A DNA stretch of 64,000 bases from CAVTOO01 sp963736355 (GTDB taxonomy: Bacteria; Pseudomonadota; Alphaproteobacteria; Rhizobiales; Xanthobacteraceae). Shown here piece by piece: positions 53,215 through 63,926 of this stretch. The DNA lies in contig CAVTOO010000016.1 in NCBI GenBank assembly GCA_963736355.1, forward strand, positions 62,001 through 126,000, written 5' to 3'. Every line of letters starts with the position of its first letter. Within the stretch, counting starts at the first letter, position 1. The notes under the pieces were generated by a model. That model had not been told where the DNA came from. It ran no database searches and worked only from the letters and a program-made list of their open reading frames with translations. The translations under genes were made by a program, and so were the position numbers.

Positions 53215-54728
53215 TACGCCGTCATGGCTTCGCGTTGCCAACTCGCCGCGCCCTCGCCGGCGATTCGTCCGCCGACGAAGCATTCGGCGATGTTGCCGCC
53301 CGACATGTAGAGATGCCCGAACACGCTGCCGAGCTCGCCGGCGGCATACAGGCCGGGGATCGGCTTGCCGAAGGCGTCGAGCACGCGCTGGTCTTCGTCA
53401 TGCGCGGGCCCGCCTTGCGTGTTCGATACAATCGGCCAGATTGCGCCCGCATAATAGGGCGGCTTGGCGATCGGCATCATGCTGGCCGGCGGTCGCGCAA
53501 AATCATCATCACGATTGGCGGCGCAATGCGCGTTCCAGCTTGGCGACGCCGGCGCGCAGAGCAGCTACGTCGATATGGAAATGCACGGCGATCTCGTCGA
53601 GGCTGTCGGCCTTGAACAGCACCTGCTCGTCGAACTGCCGTGCGTTGAACTGACTGTAGCGCTTCGCCACGCCGCGATCGTGCCAGGTCGGCGCGCACAG
53701 CGGATAAAGCTCATGTCCGGCGCTGTCGACAAGCAGCAGCGACGGCACGCGTGGAAAATCCTGCCGCACCGGATCGAAGGTCTCGAGCGGCCGATGCCCG
53801 GTGTCCTGCATGTAGGGCTCGTATTCGTTCATGAAGCGTCGGCCGTGACGGTCCAGCAGAATCCAGCTCATGCGCACATCGTCGCGCAGTCGCCTCGCCG
53901 GGCACTCCAGTCGGGCAGGCGTTTCACGCGGATGCCGAACGGATAGTCCGGATCCGGGTGTTGGAAGCCGTAGGAGCCGTGATAGTGCCACATGTGCCAG
54001 AGGCCGGCGCCCGCGTCCTGCGCCATGCGGATGCCGTCGCCGGTGTTGCAATTGCACCGCCGCCGACAGCACCGGCTTCACCGGCCAGTGCTGCCTCTGC
54101 AGATCGCGGATCGGCCTCGAACCCGCCGCAGGCCAGCACGACGCCGCGCCGCGCTTCGATGGTCTTGCCGTCGGCGATCACGCCGACACACCGTGCCGTT
54201 TCGAATCAGAAGACGATCGACTGGCGTATCCAGCCGCAGCGCAATGCCGGGCCGCGCTGCGACGTTGCGGCGAAGCACCTCGAACAGCCGCGCGCCGGCG
54301 GCGGCACCGCGCACATGCGGCAATGCGGTGACCGGATCGAAGCCCGGCAGTTCGTCGACATAGGCAAAGCCGAAGCTCTCGTAGCCCGGCAATGGATAGT
54401 TGGCGGGTGAGGATCGCACGCCGAGCTTGGCGCCGACGCCGCGCGCACAGCTTTTCGCGCATAGTCCGGCAGGTCCTTCATGCCTTGCGCCAGAACGCGC
54501 AAGACCGGATCTGGCGTCGTCCCGGCATTGGTCGCGGCGAGATAGTGCGAGCGCCTGGTCGGCATCGCGGGTGATGCGCACGCCGCCGGCCGAGCAGACC
54601 GAGATGCCGCCGGGATCCGACTGCTTCTCGAGGATCAGCACATTCGCGCCGGCATCGCTCGCGGCAAGTGCGGCAATGCCGCCGGCAAAGCCGTAGCCGA
54701 CAACGATGACATCGACGGCCTCGCTCAT
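53214..54728 (-). CDS. FAD-dependent dehydrogenase, fumarate reductase/3-ketosteroid-DH type (many frame breaks)
   Basis: About 500 residues of the FAD_binding_2 family. N-terminal dinucleotide fold VIVVGYGFAGGIAALAASDA, then LILEKQSDPGGISVCSAGGV, GVVLACGGFEADP, WILLDRHGRRFMNEYEPYM, and the C-terminal FAD contact YAAGELGSVFGHLYMSGGNI. The frame changes at least six times (about 54545, 54450, 54190, 54070, 53930, 53515) while conserved blocks persist. Related enzymes desaturate C-C bonds next to a carbonyl or carboxylate (fumarate, tricarballylate, 3-ketosteroids). Overlaps the creatininase-like gene by ATGA. This is among the most broken genes here; error or recent inactivation are both possible. 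Confidence 0.75.
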
Positions 54729-55507
54729 CGTTTTACTGCCTCGCGGCTCGCTTTCAGTTTCTGCAAGCCCTCGACCAGCTCGTCGATCATGCCGGCGAGT
54801 ATTGATTCTGCCGTCCTCGGCCGTCGCCGAGAGTCGGATCGCCGCGCGCGCCGCTGTGCGGAGTAGTCCGGCCCCGAATCCGGATCGCCTTTGAAGATCA
54901 CCGGCTGGTAATAGACCGTATCGGGCTGCTCAAGCATGTGGCCGTAATCCTGCACGGCGCGGTCCATGTGCACCGATTGCGGCTCGATGGCGAGGATCAG
55001 CGAGGTTTCGAATTCGTCGGCATGGCCGCCCATCTTCTGCTTCGTGGCGTGACGTCTGGTTTTGCCAAGCGCGCGAATGTCGGCTACCGCGATGCGAATA
55101 CCGTGCTTCTGCAACGTGTCGCGCACCGCGATCTGCACCGCGCCTTCGGTCGATACGCCGGTGTTCACGATGACGATATCATGCGCCTTGTGACGGATGA
55201 AACCGTCGATGATGTCGGTAAGCAGCGCGATGAAAGTTTCGGCGCGCAGATGCTGGCTACCGGGATAATCCGTGAAGGCCGGGTAGTAGCCGAAGTCGAT
55301 CACCGGCGCGACCAGCACCGGCAGACGTTGCGCGATGCCGTCGCAGAACGCGCGCGCCAGCAGATAGTCGGTCTTCATCGGCAGATGATGGCCGTGCTCC
55401 TTGGAACGTGCGCCGATCGGGATGACCACCGTCGCGCCAGCCCCGATGCGCTCCCCGACCTCCGGCCAGGTGAGGTCCTCGATCCATAGGCCCGGCGTCG
55501 TGCTCAC
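54725..55507 (-). CDS. Creatininase family protein (local frame excursion)
   Basis: A 260-residue protein of the creatininase/mycofactocin MftE superfamily: VVIPIGARSKEHGHHLPMKTD (metal-binding region, with KEHG instead of the usual EQHG), then VIDFGYYPAFTDYPGS and GGHADEFETSLILAIEP (metal Glu). The common NGHGGN loop is replaced by VNTGVSTEGAV. Residues between about 213 and 230 are out of frame (probably GARGDPTL in the true frame) and return to frame before LAGMIDELVEGLQKL, so compensating indels lie near 54870 and 54810. The family hydrolyses cyclic amides or peptide bonds with two metal ions. Overlaps both neighbours by ATGA. Confidence 0.85.
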   Translation of the reverse strand: MSTTPGLWIEDLTWPEVGERIGAGATVVIPIGARSKEHGHHLPMKTDYLLARAFCDGIAQRLPVLVAPVIDFGYYPAFTDYPGSQHLRAETFIALLTDIIDGFIRHKAHDIVIVNTGVSTEGAVQIAVRDTLQKHGIRIAVADIRALGKTRRHATKQKMGGHADEFETSLILAIEPQSVHMDRAVQDYGHMLEQPDTVYYQPVIFKGDPDSGPDYSAQRRARRSDSRRRPRTAESILAGMIDELVEGLQKLKASREAVKR

Positions 55508-56595
55508 AGGTAGCGCTCCAGGAAAAGGTGCACATCCTCGGCATAGATCTGCATGCCGCGGCTTTCGAACAGATGACCTTCATCGTTGTTGACGCCCCAG
55601 GCCGGGTAGATTTTCGACCATACCACCTGGCCGGAGCCGGAGACAGATTGCGCGAGGTCGCGCGTCGGACCGATCGAATAGTCGTTGGCCGCCTGGACCA
55701 GAAAGATCGGCATCGCGACCTTCTTCAGCGCCGCCGTCATGCCGGCGCGCAGGCCCGGCGCGCGCTCCCAGTTCATCGCGGCGCCCGCGAAATCGATCGC
55801 GCAGGTCCATTTCTCTGTCTTCGAAGCCGCGAACAGCGTGTTGGTGCCGCCGAAGGATGAGCCCATCACGCCGATGTGGTCGCTCTTCACTTGAGGCAAG
55901 GCGCTGACGCAGCCGAGCGCTGCAATCACGTCATCGCTCTCGGCATCTAGCCGCTTGAACAGTTGATCGTCGTATTCCTTCGTGCCGTATTCGGCCGAGA
56001 CCTCTTCACGCCAGGCCGGCCCCGGCGAATTGCCGTAGCCGCGCCGATGCGGCAGAAACGACGCAATGCCCCATGACGCCAGCATTGCCGCCGCTGCAGG
56101 CCGGCTGACATCGAGCGTTCCCTTGGCGATGCCGCTGCCGTGGTTGCACACCATGCAGGGAAACGGCCCCTCGCCGGGGGGAGCGAAGAAATAGCCTTTC
56201 AGCGTGCGGCCCGCGTTGTCGAATGTGAGTTCTCGCGGCGCGATCTCGCAGCCGCGCAGATCGACATCGCGCATGCCGCTCGCCGGTGGCGCGTCGACCT
56301 GCTCGAACACATAGCGGTTGAACTTGTCGATGCTCTGCCGCATCTGCGCACGCACCGCTTCGAATGCCGGGCTTGCCCCGCGCGCATCGAGATCGGCCTT
56401 TTGCTCGGCGGCGTCGTGGAACGCGCATTCCCAGATTACGTCGGGCGAGCCGTCTTCCGAAACTTTGGTTGGCACGAAAACGCGACCTGACTTGAGCCCG
56501 ATCTCGCGCCTCACCGCACAGGCGCGACGGCGGTTCGCCAGGACCTCCATCGCCATGCCTGGTTTGGCGTAATACTGCGTGCGCTCGATGATCAT
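55504..56595 (-). CDS. Alpha/beta hydrolase with N-terminal dimeric barrel domain
   Basis: A 363-residue two-domain protein. Residues 1-105 (MIIERTQYYAKPGMAMEVL to RQSIDKFNRYVFEQV) form a NIPSNAP/ABM-like dimeric alpha-beta barrel. Residues 110-363 form a dienelactone-hydrolase-like alpha/beta hydrolase with nucleophile Ser near 246 in GVMGSSFGGTN, Asp in AANDYSIGP and His in NNDEGHLFES; the oxyanion/opening region is CNHGSGIAKG. The domain pairing is unusual and looks genuine, since the frame is intact. Probably hydrolyses an ester, lactone or amide of the imported compound. Overlaps the creatininase-like gene by ATGA. Confidence 0.87.
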   Translation of the reverse strand: MIIERTQYYAKPGMAMEVLANRRRACAVRREIGLKSGRVFVPTKVSEDGSPDVIWECAFHDAAEQKADLDARGASPAFEAVRAQMRQSIDKFNRYVFEQVDAPPASGMRDVDLRGCEIAPRELTFDNAGRTLKGYFFAPPGEGPFPCMVCNHGSGIAKGTLDVSRPAAAAMLASWGIASFLPHRRGYGNSPGPAWREEVSAEYGTKEYDDQLFKRLDAESDDVIAALGCVSALPQVKSDHIGVMGSSFGGTNTLFAASKTEKWTCAIDFAGAAMNWERAPGLRAGMTAALKKVAMPIFLVQAANDYSIGPTRDLAQSVSGSGQVVWSKIYPAWGVNNDEGHLFESRGMQIYAEDVHLFLERYL

Positions 56596-56610
56596 TTCAG
56601 TCTTGTTTCC

Positions 56611-56665
56611 TTGAGCACGATCTTGTCCAAAAGCGCGTGTAAATTTTTCGGGATATTCTCAGTTG
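56611..56665. repeat. GCATGATC palindromic repeat, decayed copy 7
   Basis: GAGCACGATCTTGTCCAAAA ... TTTTTCGGGATATTCTC, recognisable as the same element with several mismatches in both arms. The stop TGA of the following ATPase gene (56659-56661 on the minus strand) lies inside it. Confidence 0.55.
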
Positions 56666-57599
56666 GGAAAGTGACAGCGCACCATATGCGCGTCCCCGCG
56701 CGGCAGCAGCGCCGGGTCGTCGATCCGGCAGCGCTCCTGCACCTTGGGGCATCTGGTGTGGAAATGGCAACCGCTCGGCCGGTCGAGCGGCGACGGGATT
56801 TCACCCTTGAGCGGCGCCGGCGCCGCCTCGTCGGGGATCGGTTCCGGCACCGCCGCGATCAACGCGTCGGTGTAGGGATGCGCCGGATGGCTGAAAATAT
56901 CGGCCTCGCGCCCGATCTCGACGATACGTCCGAGATAGACCACAGCGACGCGGTCGCTGACATGCCGCACCGCGCCGAGATTGTGCGAGATGAAGATCAT
57001 GCTCAGGCCGAACCGCGCGCGCAGGTCGCAAAGCAGATTTAACACCTGCGCCTGCACTGAAACGTCGAGCGCCGACGTCGCCTCGTCGCAGACGATCAGC
57101 CGGGACGATGCCGCCAGCGCGCGGGCGATGGCAATGCGCTGGCGCTGGCCACCCGAGAAGGCATGCGGATATCGCTCCGCCGAATCCGCAGACATGCCGA
57201 CAACGCCGAGCATCTCCCGTACCCGCGCGGTGCGGTCCGACGCCTTCATGCCGGTCACGCGAAGCGGTTCGGCGATGATATCGCCGACCCTCATGCGCGG
57301 ATTGAGCGAGGACATCGGGTCCTGGAACACCGCCTGCATCGCGCGGCGCAGCGGTCGCATCGCTCGCTCCGTGAGCGCCGTAACGTCGCGGCCCTCAAGC
57401 TCGATGACGCCGGCGCTTGCCGGCAGCAGCTTCAGGATCATACGCGCGATCGTCGATTTTCCGGAGCCGCTCTCGCCGACGATACCGAGCGTCTCGCCAT
57501 TTGCGAGTTCGAAACTGACATCGTCGACAGCCCAGAGCAGCCGGGCATCCGCCGTCTTGAAGGTGCGGCTCAGGCCGCTGACTTTCAGAATCGGCGCGT

Positions 57600-57603
<4 letters not shown>
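56659..57603 (-). CDS. Dpp/Opp-type ABC ATP-binding protein (DppF-like), second system
   Basis: A 314-residue ATPase with Walker A VGESGSGKSTIAR, Q-loop FQDPMSSLNPRM, signature FSGGQRQRIA, Walker B LIVCDEATSALD and the C-terminal CHFHTRCPKVQERC cluster. Starts 4 bases inside the end of the other ATPase gene (57600). With the DppD-, DppC- and DppB-like genes and the binding protein upstream it completes a second peptide-type importer, encoded in the same operon as the catabolic enzymes. Intact. Confidence 0.93.
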
Positions 57604-58592
<989 letters not shown>

Positions 58593-58594
58593 CG

Positions 58595-59461
58595 TCAGCG
58601 CCCCTGCAGGCGCGGGTCGAGCATATCGCGCAAGCCGTCGCCGAGAAGATTGAAGCCGATGATCGTCAAGCCCAGCGCCGTCGAGGCAAACAGAGCCAGA
58701 TAGGGATCGGTGCGCAGCACCGGCAGGCCGTCGCGGATCATGCCGCCCCAGCTCGCCTGCGGCTCCTGGATGCCGAGACCGAGGAAGCACAGCGTCGCCT
58801 CTGCCATGATGATGAAGCCTACGCCGACCGAGGCGCGCACCAGGAGGGGCGCAACGATGTTCGGCAGCAGGTGCCGCAGGAAAATCGCCCAGGTCGGCGT
58901 GCCGCCACCGATCGCGGCGTCGACGAAAAGTTCCTCGCGCAGCACCAGCACCAGCGAACGCGTCAGACGGGCGATGCCGGGCCACCACACGAGCGCCAGC
59001 GTCACGATCACCGTCGCCTGGCCCGGGCCGAGCACGGTTGCGACCAGGATCGCAATGACGACCTCAGGAAACGCCAGTGTCGCGTCGACGAAGCGCATGA
59101 AGATGGCGTCGATCCTGCCGCCAAGATAGCCTGCCGTCATGCCGACGATGGTGCCGAAGGTCAGCGTGATCGCGAGCACCGGCCGATGCAACTACAAGAG
59201 AGACGTCCGCGCGCCGACGATCAGCCGGCTGAGGATGTCGCGGCCGAGCTTGTCGGTGCCGAGCAGGTTGTCGCCGCCGGGCGGCGCCCAGGCGTTGAGC
59301 AGATCCGTTGCGTCGATCGGCGTGCGGCGCCAGCCAAGGCGCCAGCACGCCGACGAAGACCACGATAGCGACGATCACCCCGCCGATCACCGCGTTGCGC
59401 TGGCGCAGGAAGCGACGCCAGTGCCGTCTCGCGCTGGACGGTGACTGCCGGCAGCCGACAT
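58595..59461 (-). CDS. Dpp/Opp-type ABC permease (DppC-like), second system (frame breaks)
   Basis: About 289 residues. WRRFLRQRNAVIGGVIVAIV and FVGVLAPWLAPH start the protein; the periplasmic loop with GTDKLGRDILSRLIVGA lies in another frame. From about 59195 on, one frame holds the five remaining helices, EAA loop IGGGTPTWAIFLRHLLPNIV and the end NLLGDGLRDMLDPRLQGR. Breaks near 59425, 59320 and 59195. Partner of the DppB-like permease, 2 bp before the ATPase gene. Confidence 0.85.
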
Positions 59462-59477
59462 CGAGCGCCGACGACGC

Positions 59478-60420
59478 TCATGTGCGTCACCATGCGGGCG
59501 CGGATGCGCGGATCGATCAGCGGCATAGGCGACATCGACCGCGAGATTGATCAGGATGAAGAACAGCGTGAACAGCACGACGATCGCCATCGCCACGGGA
59601 TAGTCACGCGCAAAGATCGAATCGATGGCGATGCGGCCCAGCCCGGGAATGTTGAAGATCGTCTCGACGACAAAGGTATTGCTGATCAGCCCGCCGAAGA
59701 TGATGCCGGCCGAGGTGAGCAGCGGCACCAGCGTATTGCGGAACGCGTGGCGCGCGATGATGACGCGGTCGCCCAGGCCCTTGGCGCGCGCGGTGCGGAT
59801 ATAGTCCTGCTGCAGCACCTCGAGCATGAAGGTGCGCGACAGCCGGGCGATATAGGCCGCGCTGGGGATGGCCAGGATCACGACGGGCAAGACCGCGCGA
59901 TCAATCGTGCCCCACCCCGCTACCGGCAGCAGCGAAAGCTTGATCGAGAAGATGTAGACCAGGAACGTCGCGACCGCGAAGTTCGGGATCGACAGCCCGG
60001 CCACCAGCACGAGGATGATGGCGGTGTCGACAGCGGTGTTGCGTTGGATGGCGGCAACGATGCCGGCAAAGGTGCCCAGCGGAAAGGCGATGGCGATGGC
60101 CGCGAGCGCCAGCACCGGGACTGATCAGCAGCGCGTCCCAGATGACGTCGCGCACCTTGGTGTGGACGTAACGGAAGGACAGACCGAAATCGCCGGTCAG
60201 TGCGTTCACCACGTAGTTGACGAACTGCACCAGCAGCGGCCGGTCGAGGCCGTACTCCGCCCGCAGCCGCGTCGCCATCTCCACGTCGGACGAGTGGTCG
60301 CTCAGCATCACCATCACCGGATCGCCCGGCAGCAGCCTGGATCGCAGGAAAGGTCACGACCAGAACCGCTGCCAGGACCGGGATGAGGCCAATCAGCCGA
60401 CGGAGCACAAACCGCAGCAT
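59478..60420 (-). CDS. Dpp/Opp-type ABC permease (DppB-like), second system (frame breaks)
   Basis: About 312 residues. MLRFVLRRLIGLIPVLAAVL opens at 60420; LPGDPVMVMLSDHSSDVEMA and YGLDRPLLVQFVNYVVNALT follow after a break near 60340. After another near 60120 come the main helices, EAA loop DYIRTARAKGLGDRVIIARH and FIPGL-like IFNIPGLGRIAIDSIFARDYP. The end (LIDPRIRAR) needs a further break near 59520, so the exact stop near 59478 is uncertain. Confidence 0.83.
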
Positions 60421-60435
60421 CAGCCGCTCGAGACC

Positions 60436-62003
60436 CTACTTGATCTCGACGTCCTTGAACGAGCTGCCGTTGCTGAACCGAAGCCGAACGGGGTGATGCA
60501 TGGCGCCGCGTCACGTTGGGCTTGCGCAGGCCGACCGATCGGCCGTCATCGGCAGCGGCGCCGTGCCCCAGTCGTCGATCAGGATCTTCTCGGCCTTGTG
60601 GTAGAGCGCGAAGCGCTTGGCGTCGTCGACCGTGCGTCTGCGCCTCGTCGATGATCTTGTCGTACTCGGCGTTCTTCCAGCGCGGCCGGTTGTAGGGGCT
60701 CGGCCCGTACCACATCTGCGCGAGGTAATAGATCGCGTCGGGATAGTCGGCAGTCCAGCCCCACGGGAAGAAGGCCACTTCGCCGGCGTTCATCGCGCGG
60801 ATGAAGGTCGCGCGCTCGACGACGTTGACGTTGACCTTCATGCCGAGCTCTGGCTGAGCGGGTTGGCGTAGTAGGTGATCTCGTCCTTGAACGGCGGCGT
60901 GCAGCAGATGTCGATCGGCGGCATGTCCTTGCCGTCGGGAAAGCCGGCCTCGGCCAGCAGCTGCTTGGCACGCACGGGATCGTATTTCAGCGGCGGAACG
61001 TTGTCCGGCTTGTAGCCGGCGACACCCGGCGTGATCTGGCCGTTGAGCGGGAAGGCGGCGCCGTCGTAGAGGCCGCGGATCATCGCGTCGCGGTTGATGG
61101 CCAGCGAGATCGCCTCGCGCACCCGCTTGTCCTTGAACGGCGCATAGAGGTTCTGGTTCATGCCGAGATAGCGCGACTGCGCGCGCGGCACTTTCTGCAG
61201 CTGATCCTTGTAGCGTTCGTCGCGCAGCACGCGGCGGAATGTCGACTTCATGGACGTCGAGAAAGTCGAGTTCGCCGGCGTCGTACTGCGACAGCGCCGT
61301 GTCGGCGCTGGCGATGATTAGGAAACGCACGCCGTCGATCTTCGGCGCGCCGTCCCAATAGTTCTTGTTGCGTTTCGAGTTCGACCTCGACACCGCGCTT
61401 CCATTGCTTGAACTTGAACGGACCGGTGCCGGCCGAGACCTTCGTCACCCAGTCTGCGCCATGCTCGGCGACGATGCCGGTATCCATGATGTAGAACGGA
61501 TAGATCGGAAACAGCACGTCCGGCTTGGTGAAGCTGACCTCGACGGTGTGGTCGTCGACGATCTTGACGCCGGAGAGTTCCTTCGCCGCGCCCGACTTCA
61601 CCTCCGCCGCACCGACGATCTTGTCGAGATAGCTGCGAATTCAGGCCGCCCTTGTTGCCGGGCGTCAGCAGCGTCTCGTAGGTGTACTTCACGTCCTTGG
61701 CGGTGAACGGCCGGCCGGAGTGGAACTTGACGCCTTGACGCAGGGAGAAGCGGAAGCCGTTGCCGGTCGCGAGCGGCTCCCAATCGGTCGCCAGCACTTT
61801 GTCACCTTGCCATCCGCGTGTCTTGTCGGTGAAGCCCTCGTAGATGTTGTCGAGGATGCGTCCGGCAACGAGCTCGGAGTAGGTGATCGGATCCATCTGG
61901 CAGGATCGGCGGCGACGTTGACGCGCAGGGTCTTGGCCATCAGGGGTGTCGCGACGAGCGACAAGACCAGGGCAAGCGCCGAAAGTTTCTTTGCGTGCAA
62001 CAT
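60436..62003 (-). CDS. ABC transporter substrate-binding protein, family 5, second system (many frame breaks)
   Basis: About 520 residues: signal peptide MLHAKKLSALALVLSLVATPLMA (written in parts: basic n-region, hydrophobic core, cleavage near residue 23), then KTLRVNVAAD. Later blocks include DPITYSELVAGRILDNIYEG, FRFSLRQGVKFHSGRPFTAK, VSAGTGPFKFKQWKRGVEVE, YLGMNQNLYAPFKDKRVREA and PWGWTADYPDAIYYLAQMWY. The end is FSNGSSFKDVEIK. At least seven frame changes (about 61905, 61820, 61640, 61375, 61250, 60850, 60645, 60510). Typical of peptide/glutathione-type binding proteins. First gene of the 11-gene operon. Confidence 0.82.
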
Positions 62004-62511
62004 GGGGCAACTCCTCAACTGGGCTCGACGGTCACGGATGCGGTGCCGCCGCCGTTACAGCGGCACGTGAGTAGCAGCGAAAATACCGGAGTGGAGCAGC
62101 GGCCGGCCGGAGCATGCTTCGCCGGGACGGCGCTTCGCGCCGCACCCGGGCTACTTGCATCTAAAGCCGCGAAATCCATCCATGAATATTGGACACTATT
62201 TTTGTAGCGCGCAATATGCCGACGCCTTTATCCGGCCTGCCCCGGGACAACCAGCCATCAACAGTCAGAGACGACCAATAAGGCAGCATAACCAGCCCTT
62301 TAATGAGGCAAGCGGAGAGAAGAACAGCCTGCCGGGAATGTGCCGATCGGACCCCCCGCACCGCCCGATTACGGGCCGCGTCCCTGTCCACTTAAAAGCG
62401 TGACGCGGCGGCTCAGCGTTGCGGCCGGGATGGCACCCGGCGCGCGACCGTGTCAGGGTTTGCGATATGCAGTGTTTGCTTTGAAGCCGCGCGATTGATC
62501 GGAGGAAGCTG
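62004..62511. other. Divergent promoter region, binding protein / M20 peptidase
   Basis: About 500 bases with no supportable gene. It contains a GC palindromic repeat (62118-62154) and then an AT-richer part around 62160-62300, where promoters for the operon and for the peptidase gene would lie. No regulator gene and no clear operator were recognised. Confidence 0.6.
62118..62154. repeat. GCCGGG/CCCGGGC palindromic repeat
   Basis: GCCGGG and CCCGGGC outer arms enclose a perfect GGCGC-TTC-GCGCC stem. This wording is a frequent intergenic repeat of Bradyrhizobium-type genomes, different from the GCATGATC family. Confidence 0.6.
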
Positions 62512-63926
62512 ATGAGCCGAGCAAAAGCCATTGAGTTCGCTGACGCCTCATTTGGCAGCGGAAGGCTGAAAGACGAACTGGCCAGGCTCATCGCCATGCC
62601 GACCGAAAGTCAAAACCCGGAGCGGATCGAGGTCCTGGCTTCATATCTGACGAAGGAAATGATGCCGCGTCTTGCGGCGCTTGGCTTTTCCACACGGCTG
62701 CTCGCACATCCGAAGGCGAAGACACCGTTCCTGTTGGCGGAACGCATTGAGGATAAGGCCTTGCCGACCGTGTTCGGCTATGCGCATGGCGACGTGATCC
62801 GCGGCTTGGACAAGGATTGGCGCGCCGGCCTGTCACCATGGACGCTGACGGAAATCGACGATCGCTGGTATGGCCGCGGCATTGCCGACAACAAGGGTCA
62901 GCATCTCGTCAATCTTCACGCCCTGGAGGCGGTCCTCAGGACGCGCGGCAGAACTTGGATTCAACGCGAAATTTCTGATCGAAATGGGCGAGGAACTGGG
63001 CTCGCCCGGCTTGCGCGAACTGTGCGAGGAGCACAAGTCGGCCATGTCGGCCGACATTCTCCTGAGCTCGGACGGCCCTCGCCTGTCGGCTGCACGCCCC
63101 ACTCTATATCTCGGCACACGCGGCGCGATCAACTTCGACCTGACAATCGAGGCGCGCAACGGCGGGCACCATTCGGGAAATTGGGGCGGGCTGCTGTCCG
63201 ACCCGGCGATACAGCTTGCGCACGCCATCTCCACCATCGTCTCCGCGACCGGCCAGATACGTATTCCGGAGTGGGTGCCGAAGGAAATTCCCGCCTCGGT
63301 CCGAAAGGCACTGTCCGACTGCGTACTCGAACCCGGCCCCGACGATCCGCAGATCGATCCCAATTGGGGCGAGCCGGGTCTCAGTCGTGCCGAGCAGGTG
63401 TTTGGCTGGTGTTCCTTCGATGTTCTGGCTTTCAAGGCGGGAAATCCTGAAACGCCCGTCAATGCAGTGCCACCGCGAGCTTCGGCGCGTTGCCAGCTTC
63501 GCTTCGTCGTGGGCGTCGACCATCAAGAGGCATTGCCTGCCCTGCGGCGACATCTCGCGCGTCACGGCTTAAGCATGGTGAAGGTCGAGATGGCGAAAGA
63601 TGAGATCTTTCGCGCGACCCGGCTTGATCCGGACGATCCATGGGTGCACTGGGCATCCGAACTCGATCAGCAAGACGGTCGGCGCAAGACCGGCGATTCT
63701 CCCAAACATCGGCGGATCGCTTCCCAACGACATCTTCACCGAGGTATTGGGTCTTCGCACGCTGTGGATTCCTCATTCATACCCCGGCTGCTCGCAGCAT
63801 GCACCAAACGAGCATCTGCCCAAGCGGCTTTTGCGCGAAGGTCTTGCAATCATGAGCGGGTTGTACTGGGACCTCGGTGAGAAGAATAGCACCGAGGTCA
63901 ATGTACTATCGTCTGTGCCAAGCTGA
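62512..63926 (+). CDS. M20 family metallopeptidase (two frame breaks)
   Basis: About 470 residues of the M20 (carboxypeptidase/dipeptidase) family. Metal and catalytic residues are visible in GYAHGDV (His, Asp), GRGIADNKGQ (bridging Asp) and IEMGEELGSPG (base Glu and metal Glu). RNGGHHSGNWGG in the dimerisation domain and IPHSYPGCSQHAPNEH (last metal His) complete the set. Breaks near 62955 and 63660 change frame while conserved blocks persist. Start ATG at 62512 after GGAGGAAG. Hydrolyses a peptide or amide bond; being divergent from the importer operon it may process the imported compound. Confidence 0.87.
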
